This document shows, piece after piece, positions 1-6,219 of a stretch of DNA of 10,302 nucleotides. The stretch lies in assembly GCA_023228195.1 (NCBI GenBank), contig JALOBR010000021.1, positions 1 to 10,302 on the forward strand. Direction: 5' to 3'. Position 1 is the first letter of the stretch. Each line of letters starts with the position of its first letter. The notes under the pieces are model-generated. The model saw only the letters and a program-made list of their open reading frames with translations, was not told the DNA's origin and searched no databases. The stretch comes from Candidatus Omnitrophota bacterium (GTDB lineage: Bacteria > Omnitrophota > Gorgyraeia > Duberdicusellales > 4484-171). Both the position numbers and the translations under genes were made by a program.

Positions 1-305
1 TAGCCTTCCTCATCTTTGGCGAGAAGTATGAGATGGTAGTTCCCGGCGTCTTCGTTTTTATATTCTTTTTTAAAGCGCGAATCCGGGGCAACATAGACTT
101 CGCAGCCGATTATAGGCTTAATGCCAGAGTCCATGCACTCCTCGTAAAACTTTATTGCGCCAAAAATGTTTCCGTGGTCGGTTATGGCAAGGCCGGGAAG
201 CCTTAATTTTACTGCTTTTTCAACCAGGCGGTTAAGCTGACAGGCGCCATCAAGAAGGCTGTATTGGGTATGAACGTGAAGATGTATAAAATCACTGTGA
301 GCCAT
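1..305 (-). CDS. dnaE: DNA polymerase III subunit alpha, N-terminal part (partial)
   Basis: Catalytic subunit of the replicative DNA polymerase III. Only the first 101 codons are present; the gene runs off the low-coordinate edge. The protein begins MAHSDFIHLHVHTQYSLLDG, the start of the PHP domain with its HxH metal-binding motif, followed by AITDHGNIFGAIKFY and the GCEVYVAP segment, the order seen in DnaE N-termini. The start ATG (305-303) is set by this alignment, because the bases upstream are an AT-rich repeat with no recognisable Shine-Dalgarno sequence. It lies 108 bp downstream of guaA on the same strand, so co-transcription is possible. PolC is unlikely because PolC does not begin with PHP motifs. 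Whether it is DnaE1 or another DnaE class cannot be told from this fragment. Confidence 0.93.
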   Translation of the reverse strand, partial: MAHSDFIHLHVHTQYSLLDGACQLNRLVEKAVKLRLPGLAITDHGNIFGAIKFYEECMDSGIKPIIGCEVYVAPDSRFKKEYKNEDAGNYHLILLAKDEEG

Positions 306-411
306 AATATATCAAAAATTAAAAATCAAACACCAAAATGACAGATCAAAATTCAAATTTTCTAATTTTTATTTGTAATTTTGATTTTTGCATTTTGATT
401 TTTGATATTGA
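306..411. repeat. AT-rich imperfect palindromic intergenic repeat
   Basis: The whole gap between guaA and dnaE is an imperfect inverted repeat built from variations on ATATCAAAAATTAAAAATC. The left arm starts near 309 and the right arm (TTTTGATTTTTGATATT) ends near 410, with the centre near 355-365. It ends one base from the dnaE start codon and two bases from the guaA stop. It encodes nothing. As RNA it could fold into a long weak A-U hairpin. No promoter hexamers with good spacing were seen in it. Confidence 0.7.
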
Positions 412-413
412 AA

Positions 414-1955
414 CTATTCCCATTCAATAGTTGCGGGAGGTTTTGAGCTTATATCAAAAACTACGCGGTTGATTCCCCGGACTTTATTTATTATCGCGTT
501 GGAAATTTCGCCAAGCGCTTCATATGGAATCTTTGACCAGTCAGCAGTCATACCATCCAGGCTGTTTACCGCTCTTATCGCGCAAACATTTTCGTAAGTG
601 CGCTTATCCCCCATAACTCCAACGGTTTTAAGCGGTAACAGCACGCAAAATGCCTGCCATATGCCATCATATAAATTATGTTTTTTTATAATGTCTTCAA
701 ATATGCTGTCTGCTTCCCGTAAAATCCTCAGGCGCTCATTTGTGATTTCTCCGATAATTCTAACCGCTAGCCCCGGCCCGGGAAACGGATGCCTGCCGAT
801 TACCGCTTTCGGCAGCTTTAGAATTTTTGCAATTTCTCTCACCTCATCTTTAAAAAGCTGGCGGAAAGGCTCAATAAGCTTAAGCTTCATATTAGCCGGA
901 AGCCCGCCGACATTGTGGTGCGATTTTATTCTTGAAGTGGGTCCGCCGAAAAAAGAAACCGATTCAATTACATCCGGATAAAGCGTTCCCTGCACAAGAA
1001 AGTCTACATTTTTTATTTTACGCGCCTGCCCGTCAAACACTCTTATAAATTCGTGGCCGATTATTTTTCTCTTTTTTTCCGGGTCAATTACGCCTTTAAG
1101 CTTGGATAAAAAAGAATTTGAAGCGTTAGCATAACAAAGGTTTATTTTATAATGTCCGCGAAAAACATCGAGCACTTGCCTTGCTTCATTCTTCCGCAAT
1201 AAACCGTTATTTACAAAAATACATTTAAGGCTCTTGCCAATTGCTTCGTTTATTAAAACTGCCGCGGTTGAAGAATCAACTCCTCCGCTTAAACCGCAGA
1301 TTACGTTTCTGCCTGCGGTTTTTTCCCTTATAGCCTTGATTTCGCTTTGGATAAAATCTTCAAGCTGCCAGCTTGCAAAACATTCGCAAATTCTAAAAAG
1401 AAAATTCGAAATAATCTGTGTGCCATGCTCAGTGTGCACCACCTCGGGATGGAATTGAACGCCGTAAATTTTTTCTTTCCTGTTTCCTATTGCGGCAAAT
1501 TCGGTGTGCAGTGTGTGCGCGAGAACCTCAAACCCCCTGGGCAGCTTAACTGCCTGGTCGGTGTGGCTCATCCAGGAAACTATTTTTGAAGGCAGAGAGA
1601 AAAATAAATCCTTGTGATTATCTATGTACACCTCGGCTCTTCCATATTCCCGTTTCTTTGCCTCTTTAACTGTGCCTTTCAAGGTTTTTGCTAAAATTTG
1701 CATTCCGTAACAGATACCTAAAATCGGCACTTTCAGCTTAAGTATTTCCTTGTTTAGCGAAGGCGCGCCCTTCTCGTAAACGCTGTGGGGCCCGCCTGAA
1801 AGAATAATACCCTTAGGGTTTATCTCTTTTATTTTTGCCAAACTTATAGTGCAAGGCTCGATAATACTATAAACCTTAAGCTCGCGGACACGGCGCGCGA
1901 TAAGCTGAGTGTATTGCGAACCAAAATCAAGGATTAATATTGTATTTTTGCTCAT
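414..1955 (-). CDS. guaA: GMP synthase (glutamine-hydrolysing)
   Basis: Converts XMP to GMP using ATP and glutamine, the last step of GMP synthesis, in the cytosol. At 513 residues it is full length. The N-terminal class I glutamine amidotransferase domain (about 1-190) shows the nucleophile in GICYGMQ (Cys82) and the His169/Glu171 pair in VQFHPEVVHTEHG. The ATP pyrophosphatase domain carries the P-loop GLSGGVDSSTAA (about 221-232). The C-terminal dimerisation domain ends in the family signature KPPATIEWE. It follows the guaB3 gene by 111 bp in the usual guaB-guaA order. The ATG at 1955 is supported by the N-terminal match, but the upstream bases are a palindromic repeat with no Shine-Dalgarno, so initiation may be weak or leaderless-like. 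The stop is TAG. Confidence 0.97.
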   Translation of the reverse strand: MSKNTILILDFGSQYTQLIARRVRELKVYSIIEPCTISLAKIKEINPKGIILSGGPHSVYEKGAPSLNKEILKLKVPILGICYGMQILAKTLKGTVKEAKKREYGRAEVYIDNHKDLFFSLPSKIVSWMSHTDQAVKLPRGFEVLAHTLHTEFAAIGNRKEKIYGVQFHPEVVHTEHGTQIISNFLFRICECFASWQLEDFIQSEIKAIREKTAGRNVICGLSGGVDSSTAAVLINEAIGKSLKCIFVNNGLLRKNEARQVLDVFRGHYKINLCYANASNSFLSKLKGVIDPEKKRKIIGHEFIRVFDGQARKIKNVDFLVQGTLYPDVIESVSFFGGPTSRIKSHHNVGGLPANMKLKLIEPFRQLFKDEVREIAKILKLPKAVIGRHPFPGPGLAVRIIGEITNERLRILREADSIFEDIIKKHNLYDGIWQAFCVLLPLKTVGVMGDKRTYENVCAIRAVNSLDGMTADWSKIPYEALGEISNAIINKVRGINRVVFDISSKPPATIEWE

Positions 1956-1957
1956 AT

Positions 1958-2070
1958 TAAGCTATCGGTTATCAGATATTGGCTTTGGCTAAAAGGAAAA
2001 GCCAAACCACGTCCTTCTGGCCAGCAGCTGTCAGCCGCTGAAAGCTGATAGCCGATGACTGAAAGCTTAT
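1958..2070. repeat. Palindromic intergenic repeat between guaB3 and guaA
   Basis: The outer arms are AAGCTATCGGTTATCAG (1958-1974) and, as its near reverse complement, CTGATAGCCGATGACTGAAAGCTTA (about 2045-2069). The right arm reaches the guaB3 stop codon. An inner hairpin has the 7-bp arms TTTGGCT (1984-1990) and AGCCAAA (2000-2006). The element fills the gap between the two purine genes and ends against the guaA start codon. It differs in sequence from the repeats at 306-411 and 6779-6869 but has the same size and position type. Confidence 0.65.
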
Positions 2071-3227
2071 TTTCCCATTCCAACTCTCTGTGAAGCCTGA
2101 AAAAGTTTTCCTTCGGTTTGTATGGAAGGCGCAATTATTATTTCTACAAAATGCATCTCTTTGATATTCTTTGCGCCGAGAGAGCCTAATGAGGTTGAAA
2201 GAGCGCCCATTAAATTCTGGGAACCATCGTCAACCATTGCCGGCCCGAAAAGTATCTGCTCGAGGCTTCCGGAAACTCCAACGGAGATACGTGTTCCGCG
2301 GGGTAAATTGCCGTGAGAAGTTGCCATCCCCCAATGAAAACCCCTGCCCGGAGCTTCTTTTGCCCTGGCAAAAGTAGAGCCTATCATAACTGCATCCGCT
2401 CCGCAGGCAAAAGCCTTACAAACATCTCCGCCGCGGCGCATTCCGCCATCTGTAATTATCGGTACATATTTCCCGGTTTTCTGGTAATAAAAATCCCTGG
2501 CTCCCGCGCAATCAACTGTTGCTGTTACCTGGGGAACGCCGATACCCAAAACACCTCTGGTTGTACAGGCTGCGCCGGGACCGACACCGACAAGTATTGC
2601 GGCGCAACCGGTTTCAAGAAGCTCCAATGTTACGTTGTAAGTTACGCAGTTTCCGAGGATTACGGGAATTTTTGTTTCTTTACAAAATTTATGCAGGTCA
2701 AGCGGGGTATAACGCGTTGCGACATGCTGAGAAGTTGTAACCGTTGATTGCACGATAAAACAATCCGCGCCTGCAGCCTGCGCTATTTTTGCAAACTTAG
2801 CTGCGTTTTGCGGTATACAGCTTACAGTAGCATAACCGCCTTTTTTCTTTATTTCTTCAACGCGCTTGCCGATAAGTTTTTCTTTTATCGGGCTTGTGTA
2901 TATTTTTTGAATAAGATTTGTTGCCTTTTCCGGAGTTGCCTTTGAGATATCTTCGAGTACTTCATTAGGATTATCGTACCGTGTCTGAACTCCGTCTAAA
3001 TTTAGAGCAGCTATTCCGCCAAGCTTAGACATTGCAACCGCGAAATCAACATCCACAACTCCGTCCATAGCCGCGGCCATTATCGGAACAGAAAATTTCT
3101 TACCGCAGAATTCCCAGGATGTATCGACTTCTTCCGGATTTATCGTAATACGCCCGGGGGCGAGAGCAATTTCATCAAAACCATAACACCTTCTTGCGCG
3201 CCTTCCTATACCAATCCACTCAGCCAT
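2067..3227 (-). CDS. guaB3: GuaB3-type IMP dehydrogenase family protein
   Basis: Member of the IMP dehydrogenase/GMP reductase barrel family, in the position where the XMP-forming enzyme normally precedes guaA. The start at 3227 gives 386 residues, begins MAEWIGIGRRARRCYGFDEI, and has AGGAGG six bases upstream; an upstream in-frame codon would add seven residues but is not needed. The catalytic loop reads GVGPGAACTTRGVLG with the conserved Cys at residue 221, then the phosphate-binding DGGMRRGGDVCKAFACGAD. No CBS (Bateman) pair interrupts the barrel, unlike canonical GuaB of about 485 residues. The opening sequence and length match the GuaB3 group known from actinobacteria and cyanobacteria; the cyanobacterial form acts as an IMP dehydrogenase. 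That this one makes XMP for GuaA is inferred from context; a GMP reductase or other role is possible. Confidence 0.88.
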   Translation of the reverse strand: MAEWIGIGRRARRCYGFDEIALAPGRITINPEEVDTSWEFCGKKFSVPIMAAAMDGVVDVDFAVAMSKLGGIAALNLDGVQTRYDNPNEVLEDISKATPEKATNLIQKIYTSPIKEKLIGKRVEEIKKKGGYATVSCIPQNAAKFAKIAQAAGADCFIVQSTVTTSQHVATRYTPLDLHKFCKETKIPVILGNCVTYNVTLELLETGCAAILVGVGPGAACTTRGVLGIGVPQVTATVDCAGARDFYYQKTGKYVPIITDGGMRRGGDVCKAFACGADAVMIGSTFARAKEAPGRGFHWGMATSHGNLPRGTRISVGVSGSLEQILFGPAMVDDGSQNLMGALSTSLGSLGAKNIKEMHFVEIIIAPSIQTEGKLFQASQRVGMGK

Positions 3228-3233
3228 AGTAAA

Positions 3234-3239
3234 CCTCCT
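3234..3239 (-). promoter_or_regulatory. Strong ribosome binding site of guaB3
   Basis: A perfect AGGAGG lies six bases before the ATG at 3227. It fixes the start at the MAEWIG methionine instead of the upstream in-frame codon at 3248, which lies before the ribosome site. It is one of only three clear Shine-Dalgarno sequences in the window (the others precede rplS and the FchA-like gene). Confidence 0.85.
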
Positions 3240-3244
3240 AATGA

Positions 3245-3289
3245 GCACAGCATTTTTTAAGCGCTGTTGCGCTGAAAAAATGCTAGTGC
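3245..3289 (-). promoter_or_regulatory. Hairpin in the guaB3 leader
   Basis: A long hairpin just upstream of the guaB3 ribosome site. The outer arms AGCATTTTTT (3249-3258) and AAAAAATGCT (3275-3284) are perfect. After one mismatch, the inner arms AGCGC (3260-3264) and GCGCT (3269-3273) close a four-base loop. GCAC (3245-3248) and GTGC (3286-3289) extend the stem across a one-base bulge. There is no U-tract after the stem on the coding strand, so it is not a typical terminator. A role in leader regulation or mRNA stability is inference. Confidence 0.7.
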
Positions 3290-3294
3290 GAATT

Positions 3295-3356
3295 ACCCCG
3301 ACAAGTATTACAAAAATGTGGAACAGATTTTTGTAACTTTTTACGAGCCGGGGTCA
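3295..3356 (-). other. Nested palindrome with ACCCCG/CGGGGT ends
   Basis: Closing arms ACCCCG (3295-3300) and CGGGGT (3349-3354) enclose a perfect 10-bp inner stem, TTACAAAAAT (3308-3317) with ATTTTTGTAA (3327-3336), around a nine-base loop. It lies immediately after the flavoprotein gene and before the guaB3 leader hairpin. On the coding strand it begins TGACCCC and ends CGGGGTAA, the same end sequences as the larger structure upstream of rplS. Confidence 0.65.
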
Positions 3357-3359
3357 TTG

Positions 3360-4400
3360 TTAATTTTTCTCCACGCTTTGATTTTCCAAATTCACATTTT
3401 CTACAACCGCGATAAACTCATCTATAATTTTCTGTTTATCTTCCTCGCTTAAAGCTTTACGGATAAAATTTGTTTCTTTTGCTTCAAGAATAAACTCACT
3501 TAGAAGATGCGCCTGGCTGCGCGCTTCATCAGAATTATACGCGTAAAAATGATCGTTCTCTACATCCGGACTGCCGCAATCGCCTATAACAAAAATGCCC
3601 TCATACGGCGCAGCTGTCTGAGGAACTCCGTCAATGGGCGGAACTGATTCAGAAATAAACATATTTGTTATATTAATAGGTGCTTCAAAAAAGTCAAGAT
3701 TTGGCGAAAATCCGGTATCCAGAAGAACCATCTGCGAAGAAAACACTTTAAGAGGGCTTATTTTTGTAGCCTTAACCTGGCCCTCTCCGATTACTTCATC
3801 CACAGTAACATTTAAATGGACATTTATTTGTTTAGCGGCAAGAAAATTAACAACTTTTTCCTTATTGCTTCCCAGAAAATCCCAGTTGCCGCCTAAAACC
3901 CTTACTTCTTTGCCCGCAGACTTAAGTAATGTGCAAAGTTTAAGCCCAAGATATGTAGTTACGTAAACTATCAGTTCAGATGATATTTTAAGCAAGCTCT
4001 TAAATTCGAAAGGATTTATGTCTGAAAGATAGGATAAACCTTCCCTGCGTTCCCCCTTTAAAGATATACTCTTTGATTTCACTCCGCTTGCTACAACCAG
4101 TACCTCAAAATCTATTGGATCATTCTGTTTAAAATAAATTTTTTTCTGCTTTGGGTTTACCCTCTCAACCGTATCCTGTATAAACATAGCATTGCGTTCT
4201 TGCGCGAAATCTTTTAAACCGACATAGGCCTTTAGGTCCATAGAGCGGATAAATTTAGATTTATCAAAATAATGTGTATTTTTATCGATAAGAGTAAGTT
4301 TTATGTCAGGATTTTTTTCGCGTATTTCTTTAATAAAAGCAATACCTGCTTCTCCTGCGCCTAAAACTGTGATTGAATTGACTTTCTGGCTATTAAGCAT
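3360..4400 (-). CDS. FAD-dependent pyridine nucleotide-disulfide oxidoreductase family protein
   Basis: A 346-residue two-dinucleotide-domain flavoprotein. The N-terminal FAD-binding motif is VLGAGEAG (GxGxxG at residues 14-19) with an acidic residue (Asp39) ending the second strand. The C-terminal FAD motif is IFVIGDCGSPD. In the middle, where the NAD(P)H-binding GxGxxG should be, the sequence is VYVTTYLGLKLCTLL, so the first two glycines are lost. There is no CxxxxC redox-active disulfide and no cysteine in the N-terminal domain, which argues against a disulfide reductase or sulfide:quinone reductase. There is no membrane segment. It overlaps the FolD-like gene by 8 bp, implying translational coupling and a shared one-carbon role, perhaps electron transfer. 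The exact substrate is not known. Confidence 0.8.
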   Translation of the reverse strand: MLNSQKVNSITVLGAGEAGIAFIKEIREKNPDIKLTLIDKNTHYFDKSKFIRSMDLKAYVGLKDFAQERNAMFIQDTVERVNPKQKKIYFKQNDPIDFEVLVVASGVKSKSISLKGERREGLSYLSDINPFEFKSLLKISSELIVYVTTYLGLKLCTLLKSAGKEVRVLGGNWDFLGSNKEKVVNFLAAKQINVHLNVTVDEVIGEGQVKATKISPLKVFSSQMVLLDTGFSPNLDFFEAPINITNMFISESVPPIDGVPQTAAPYEGIFVIGDCGSPDVENDHFYAYNSDEARSQAHLLSEFILEAKETNFIRKALSEEDKQKIIDEFIAVVENVNLENQSVEKN

Positions 4401-5232
4401 ATTTTTTATACGCGTCTATAAGGTTTTTAAAAAGAAAAAGCGAAGTAAGCTTGCCGACGCCTCCCGGAACCGGGGTAATGAAAGAAGCCTTGCGTTTTGC
4501 TTTTTCGAATTCTATGTCTCCTACGACTTTACCCTTGAACTCGCCTATCCCTACATCTATGGCAACTGCGCCTTTTTTTATCCATTGCCCCTTTATAATA
4601 TGAGGCTTACCTACCGCAGATACAACAATATCGGAATTTTTTATGTAAAAGGGAAGTTTCCCTGATTCGTAAGTGCCGACATGAGTAATTGAGACAGTTG
4701 CAAGCTTCCTGCCCAATATAAGCGCTAAAGGCTTTCCGATGAGCGTAGAAAATCCGACTATAGTTACCTGTTTTCCGTAAAGGTCAGTGCCTGACATTTT
4801 TATGAATTCCAAAATACTTAATACTGTCGGCGAAATAAATAAAGGCTCTCCGACGAAAAGCAACCCAAGGTTATAGGGATTCATCCCCTCGATATCTTTT
4901 TTATAGTCAATTGCGCTAAATATTATTTCTTCGGTAAAATTTGAAGGGAAAGGCTTGTTGGCTACGATTCCGGTTATTTTTTTATTTTTGTTAAGGCTTT
5001 GAATTTTGGCGAGCGCGTCTTTTACTCTGATATTCTGCGGTAATTCCAGAGATAGATATTTAACCCCAAGGCTTTCCGCGAGCTTTTTCTGCGAGGCGCG
5101 GTAAACTTGCGAAGAATAATTTTTTCCTATACTTACAGAGGCAAGCGTCAAAGTAGGCATTCCGCTAAGGCGGGCTTTTAATCTTTCCTTCAGGATATTG
5201 TATATTTCTTTTGCCTCAAGAATTTTAGCCAT
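4393..5232 (-). CDS. folD: FolD-like methylenetetrahydrofolate dehydrogenase, cyclohydrolase triad altered
   Basis: Homologue of the bifunctional 5,10-methylene-THF dehydrogenase/methenyl-THF cyclohydrolase, 279 residues and collinear with the family. The C-terminal Rossmann domain keeps GFSTLIGKPLALIL (about 160-173), SDIVVSAVGKP (200-210), GAVAIDVGIG (221-230) and ITPVPGGVG (252-260). In the N-terminal domain the usual YxxSK motif is YRASQ (Gln48 for Lys), VQLPLP is ANKPFP (Asn92 for Gln), and KDVDG is KDIEG (Glu115 for Asp). The PCTP motif is also lost (ISPTVLS). Lys, Gln and Asp form the cyclohydrolase triad in E. coli FolD (K54, Q98, D121), so cyclohydrolase activity is probably lost or very low while dehydrogenase activity may remain. 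It lies 6 bp after the FchA-like gene, which could supply the missing activity. The family call is firm; the functional split is inference. Confidence 0.88.
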   Translation of the reverse strand: MAKILEAKEIYNILKERLKARLSGMPTLTLASVSIGKNYSSQVYRASQKKLAESLGVKYLSLELPQNIRVKDALAKIQSLNKNKKITGIVANKPFPSNFTEEIIFSAIDYKKDIEGMNPYNLGLLFVGEPLFISPTVLSILEFIKMSGTDLYGKQVTIVGFSTLIGKPLALILGRKLATVSITHVGTYESGKLPFYIKNSDIVVSAVGKPHIIKGQWIKKGAVAIDVGIGEFKGKVVGDIEFEKAKRKASFITPVPGGVGKLTSLFLFKNLIDAYKKYA

Positions 5233-5238
5233 TTACGC

Positions 5239-5832
5239 CTACCTTATTCCCTTTGTTCGAATTCTGCGGGCACGCCGAAGGCTTCCCGCAGGCGCGGCAT
5301 TAAACGAAACGTCTCCACTTCGTGGTTCCAGGTATTTTTTAAAAAGACTTATGTTTCTATCTGATTTTCCTAAAACTTTACTGTTATCCTCAAGGTTATA
5401 GATACAAGCCCTAAGGGAAACCCGGGTAAAATTTAATCCTGTATAAAAATCACTAATTATACTCTTTTTTATGCCAGATTCAACCCCTTTAGCTATGGAA
5501 AATACCGAAATAGCGGACTTGCCCAAATCCACCACCAGCTCATTACTTTTCTTCAAAAAGAATATCCTCTTTTTGCCGGAAGCAGTTATGAATTTTTCGA
5601 AAATTTCTCCGTCTTTATCTACGTATTTTAAAATTTTATATTTTAGGCTATTGAAGGCCTTAACTTTATCGTTTTGTTTGAGATTTTTTCCGGATGAATA
5701 GTTGATCGCTTTCTGTATCAGGGAAATCCCCACACAGAGAGCGAGCGCTGCAGCGCTGCCTCCGCCGGGCGCAGGTTTCCTTGCGCCCAGGTCTTTAAGG
5801 TACCCGATAAAGCTTTTTCGATATTTTTTCAT
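5239..5832 (-). CDS. fchA: FchA-like methenyltetrahydrofolate cyclohydrolase / cyclodeaminase family protein
   Basis: Member of the formiminotransferase-cyclodeaminase family (FTCD_C); stand-alone versions (FchA) hydrolyse 5,10-methenyl-THF to 10-formyl-THF. The N-terminus GYLKDLGARKPAPGGGSAAA carries the family signature PxPGGGSxAA (about 20-29), followed by a helical body with the conserved Asp128 region. It has 197 residues against roughly 200-210 usual. The last 28-30 residues (from about 168, PRSGDVSFNAAP and a run of Arg) do not look like the family and are encoded by a GC-rich hairpin element (5242-5332). The ATG at 5832 has GGAGG eight bases upstream. The next gene is the FolD-like dehydrogenase, six bases on. 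Cyclohydrolase is favoured over formimino-THF cyclodeaminase because of this neighbour; no histidine-degradation gene is present. Confidence 0.82.
   Translation of the reverse strand: MKKYRKSFIGYLKDLGARKPAPGGGSAAALALCVGISLIQKAINYSSGKNLKQNDKVKAFNSLKYKILKYVDKDGEIFEKFITASGKKRIFFLKKSNELVVDLGKSAISVFSIAKGVESGIKKSIISDFYTGLNFTRVSLRACIYNLEDNSKVLGKSDRNISLFKKYLEPRSGDVSFNAAPAGSLRRARRIRTKGIR
5242..5332 (-). repeat. GC-rich palindromic element forming the FchA-like C-terminus
   Basis: It contains a hairpin with arms CTGCGGG (5264-5270) and CCCGCAG (5285-5291) and inner GCC/GGC pairs, plus a second small hairpin, CCAC/GTGG around TTC (near 5315-5325). It encodes the arginine-rich tail RSGDVSFNAAPAGSLRRARR. 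The 13-base core CTGCGGGCACGCC (5264-5276) recurs with one difference at 9375-9387 inside the DUF2905 gene, in the same orientation. Confidence 0.6.
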
Positions 5833-5840
5833 CTGCCCTT

Positions 5841-5845
5841 CCTCC
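5841..5845 (-). promoter_or_regulatory. Ribosome binding site of the FchA-like gene
   Basis: GGAGG followed by AAGGGCAG precedes the ATG at 5832 with an eight-base gap. It lies in the 21-bp gap after the yraN stop and supports the chosen start. Confidence 0.7.
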
Positions 5846-5853
5846 AGTCGCCG

Positions 5854-6219
5854 CTATCTATTTTTCCAACCAGAATCAGTACAGTCAAATGCTCCTTTTA
5901 TGAGATCATACCGGTAAAAATCCCTATCTTGAATTATCTCCAGGACATCGAACCTGAAGAATCTGTTTGAATTACCGGATACATAAAAAAGAGCGGTTTT
6001 CTTTATCTTTTCTATCTTTCTGAAATCTATTGCTTCTTTGCCGGAAACAAGATAGTTATGGTTTCTTGCTTTTACTTCAATGAAACAAGTATAACCTTTA
6101 TCCTTCGCTATAATATCAATCTCTCCGAAAGGAGAACGAAAATTTCTTTTTAAAATAACGTAGCCTTTAATTTTAAGATAACTTACAGCTTTATCTTCGT
6201 AAAACTTACCCTTTTGCAT
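5854..6219 (-). CDS. yraN: YraN family (UPF0102) putative endonuclease
   Basis: A small 121-residue protein with the restriction-endonuclease-like fold motifs of the UPF0102 family: the N-terminal EDKAVSYLKIKGYVILKRNF, then GEIDIIAKD (about 32-40) and FIEVKAR (about 46-52), where the acidic residues and Lys make up a D-(D/E)xK-type site. The molecular role of YraN is not well established; a DNA-related nuclease or Holliday-junction function is presumed from the fold. It overlaps the end of rnhB by 14 bp, the common rnhB-yraN arrangement, and has no clear Shine-Dalgarno, which fits translational coupling. Length is typical. Confidence 0.92.
   Translation of the reverse strand: MQKGKFYEDKAVSYLKIKGYVILKRNFRSPFGEIDIIAKDKGYTCFIEVKARNHNYLVSGKEAIDFRKIEKIKKTALFYVSGNSNRFFRFDVLEIIQDRDFYRYDLIKGAFDCTDSGWKNR

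Noticed and set aside
598..981. Plus-strand open frames opposite guaA, guaB3, tgt and others
   Set aside because: All lie antisense to strongly recognised genes, with no ribosome sites or family motifs; they are by-products of the coding strand.
1952..2134. 60-codon minus-strand open frame overlapping the end of guaB3 and the start of guaA
   Set aside because: It lies in another frame over the guaB3 3' end and the palindromic repeat. Its ATGA overlap with guaA is tempting, but the peptide is just the translated repeat.
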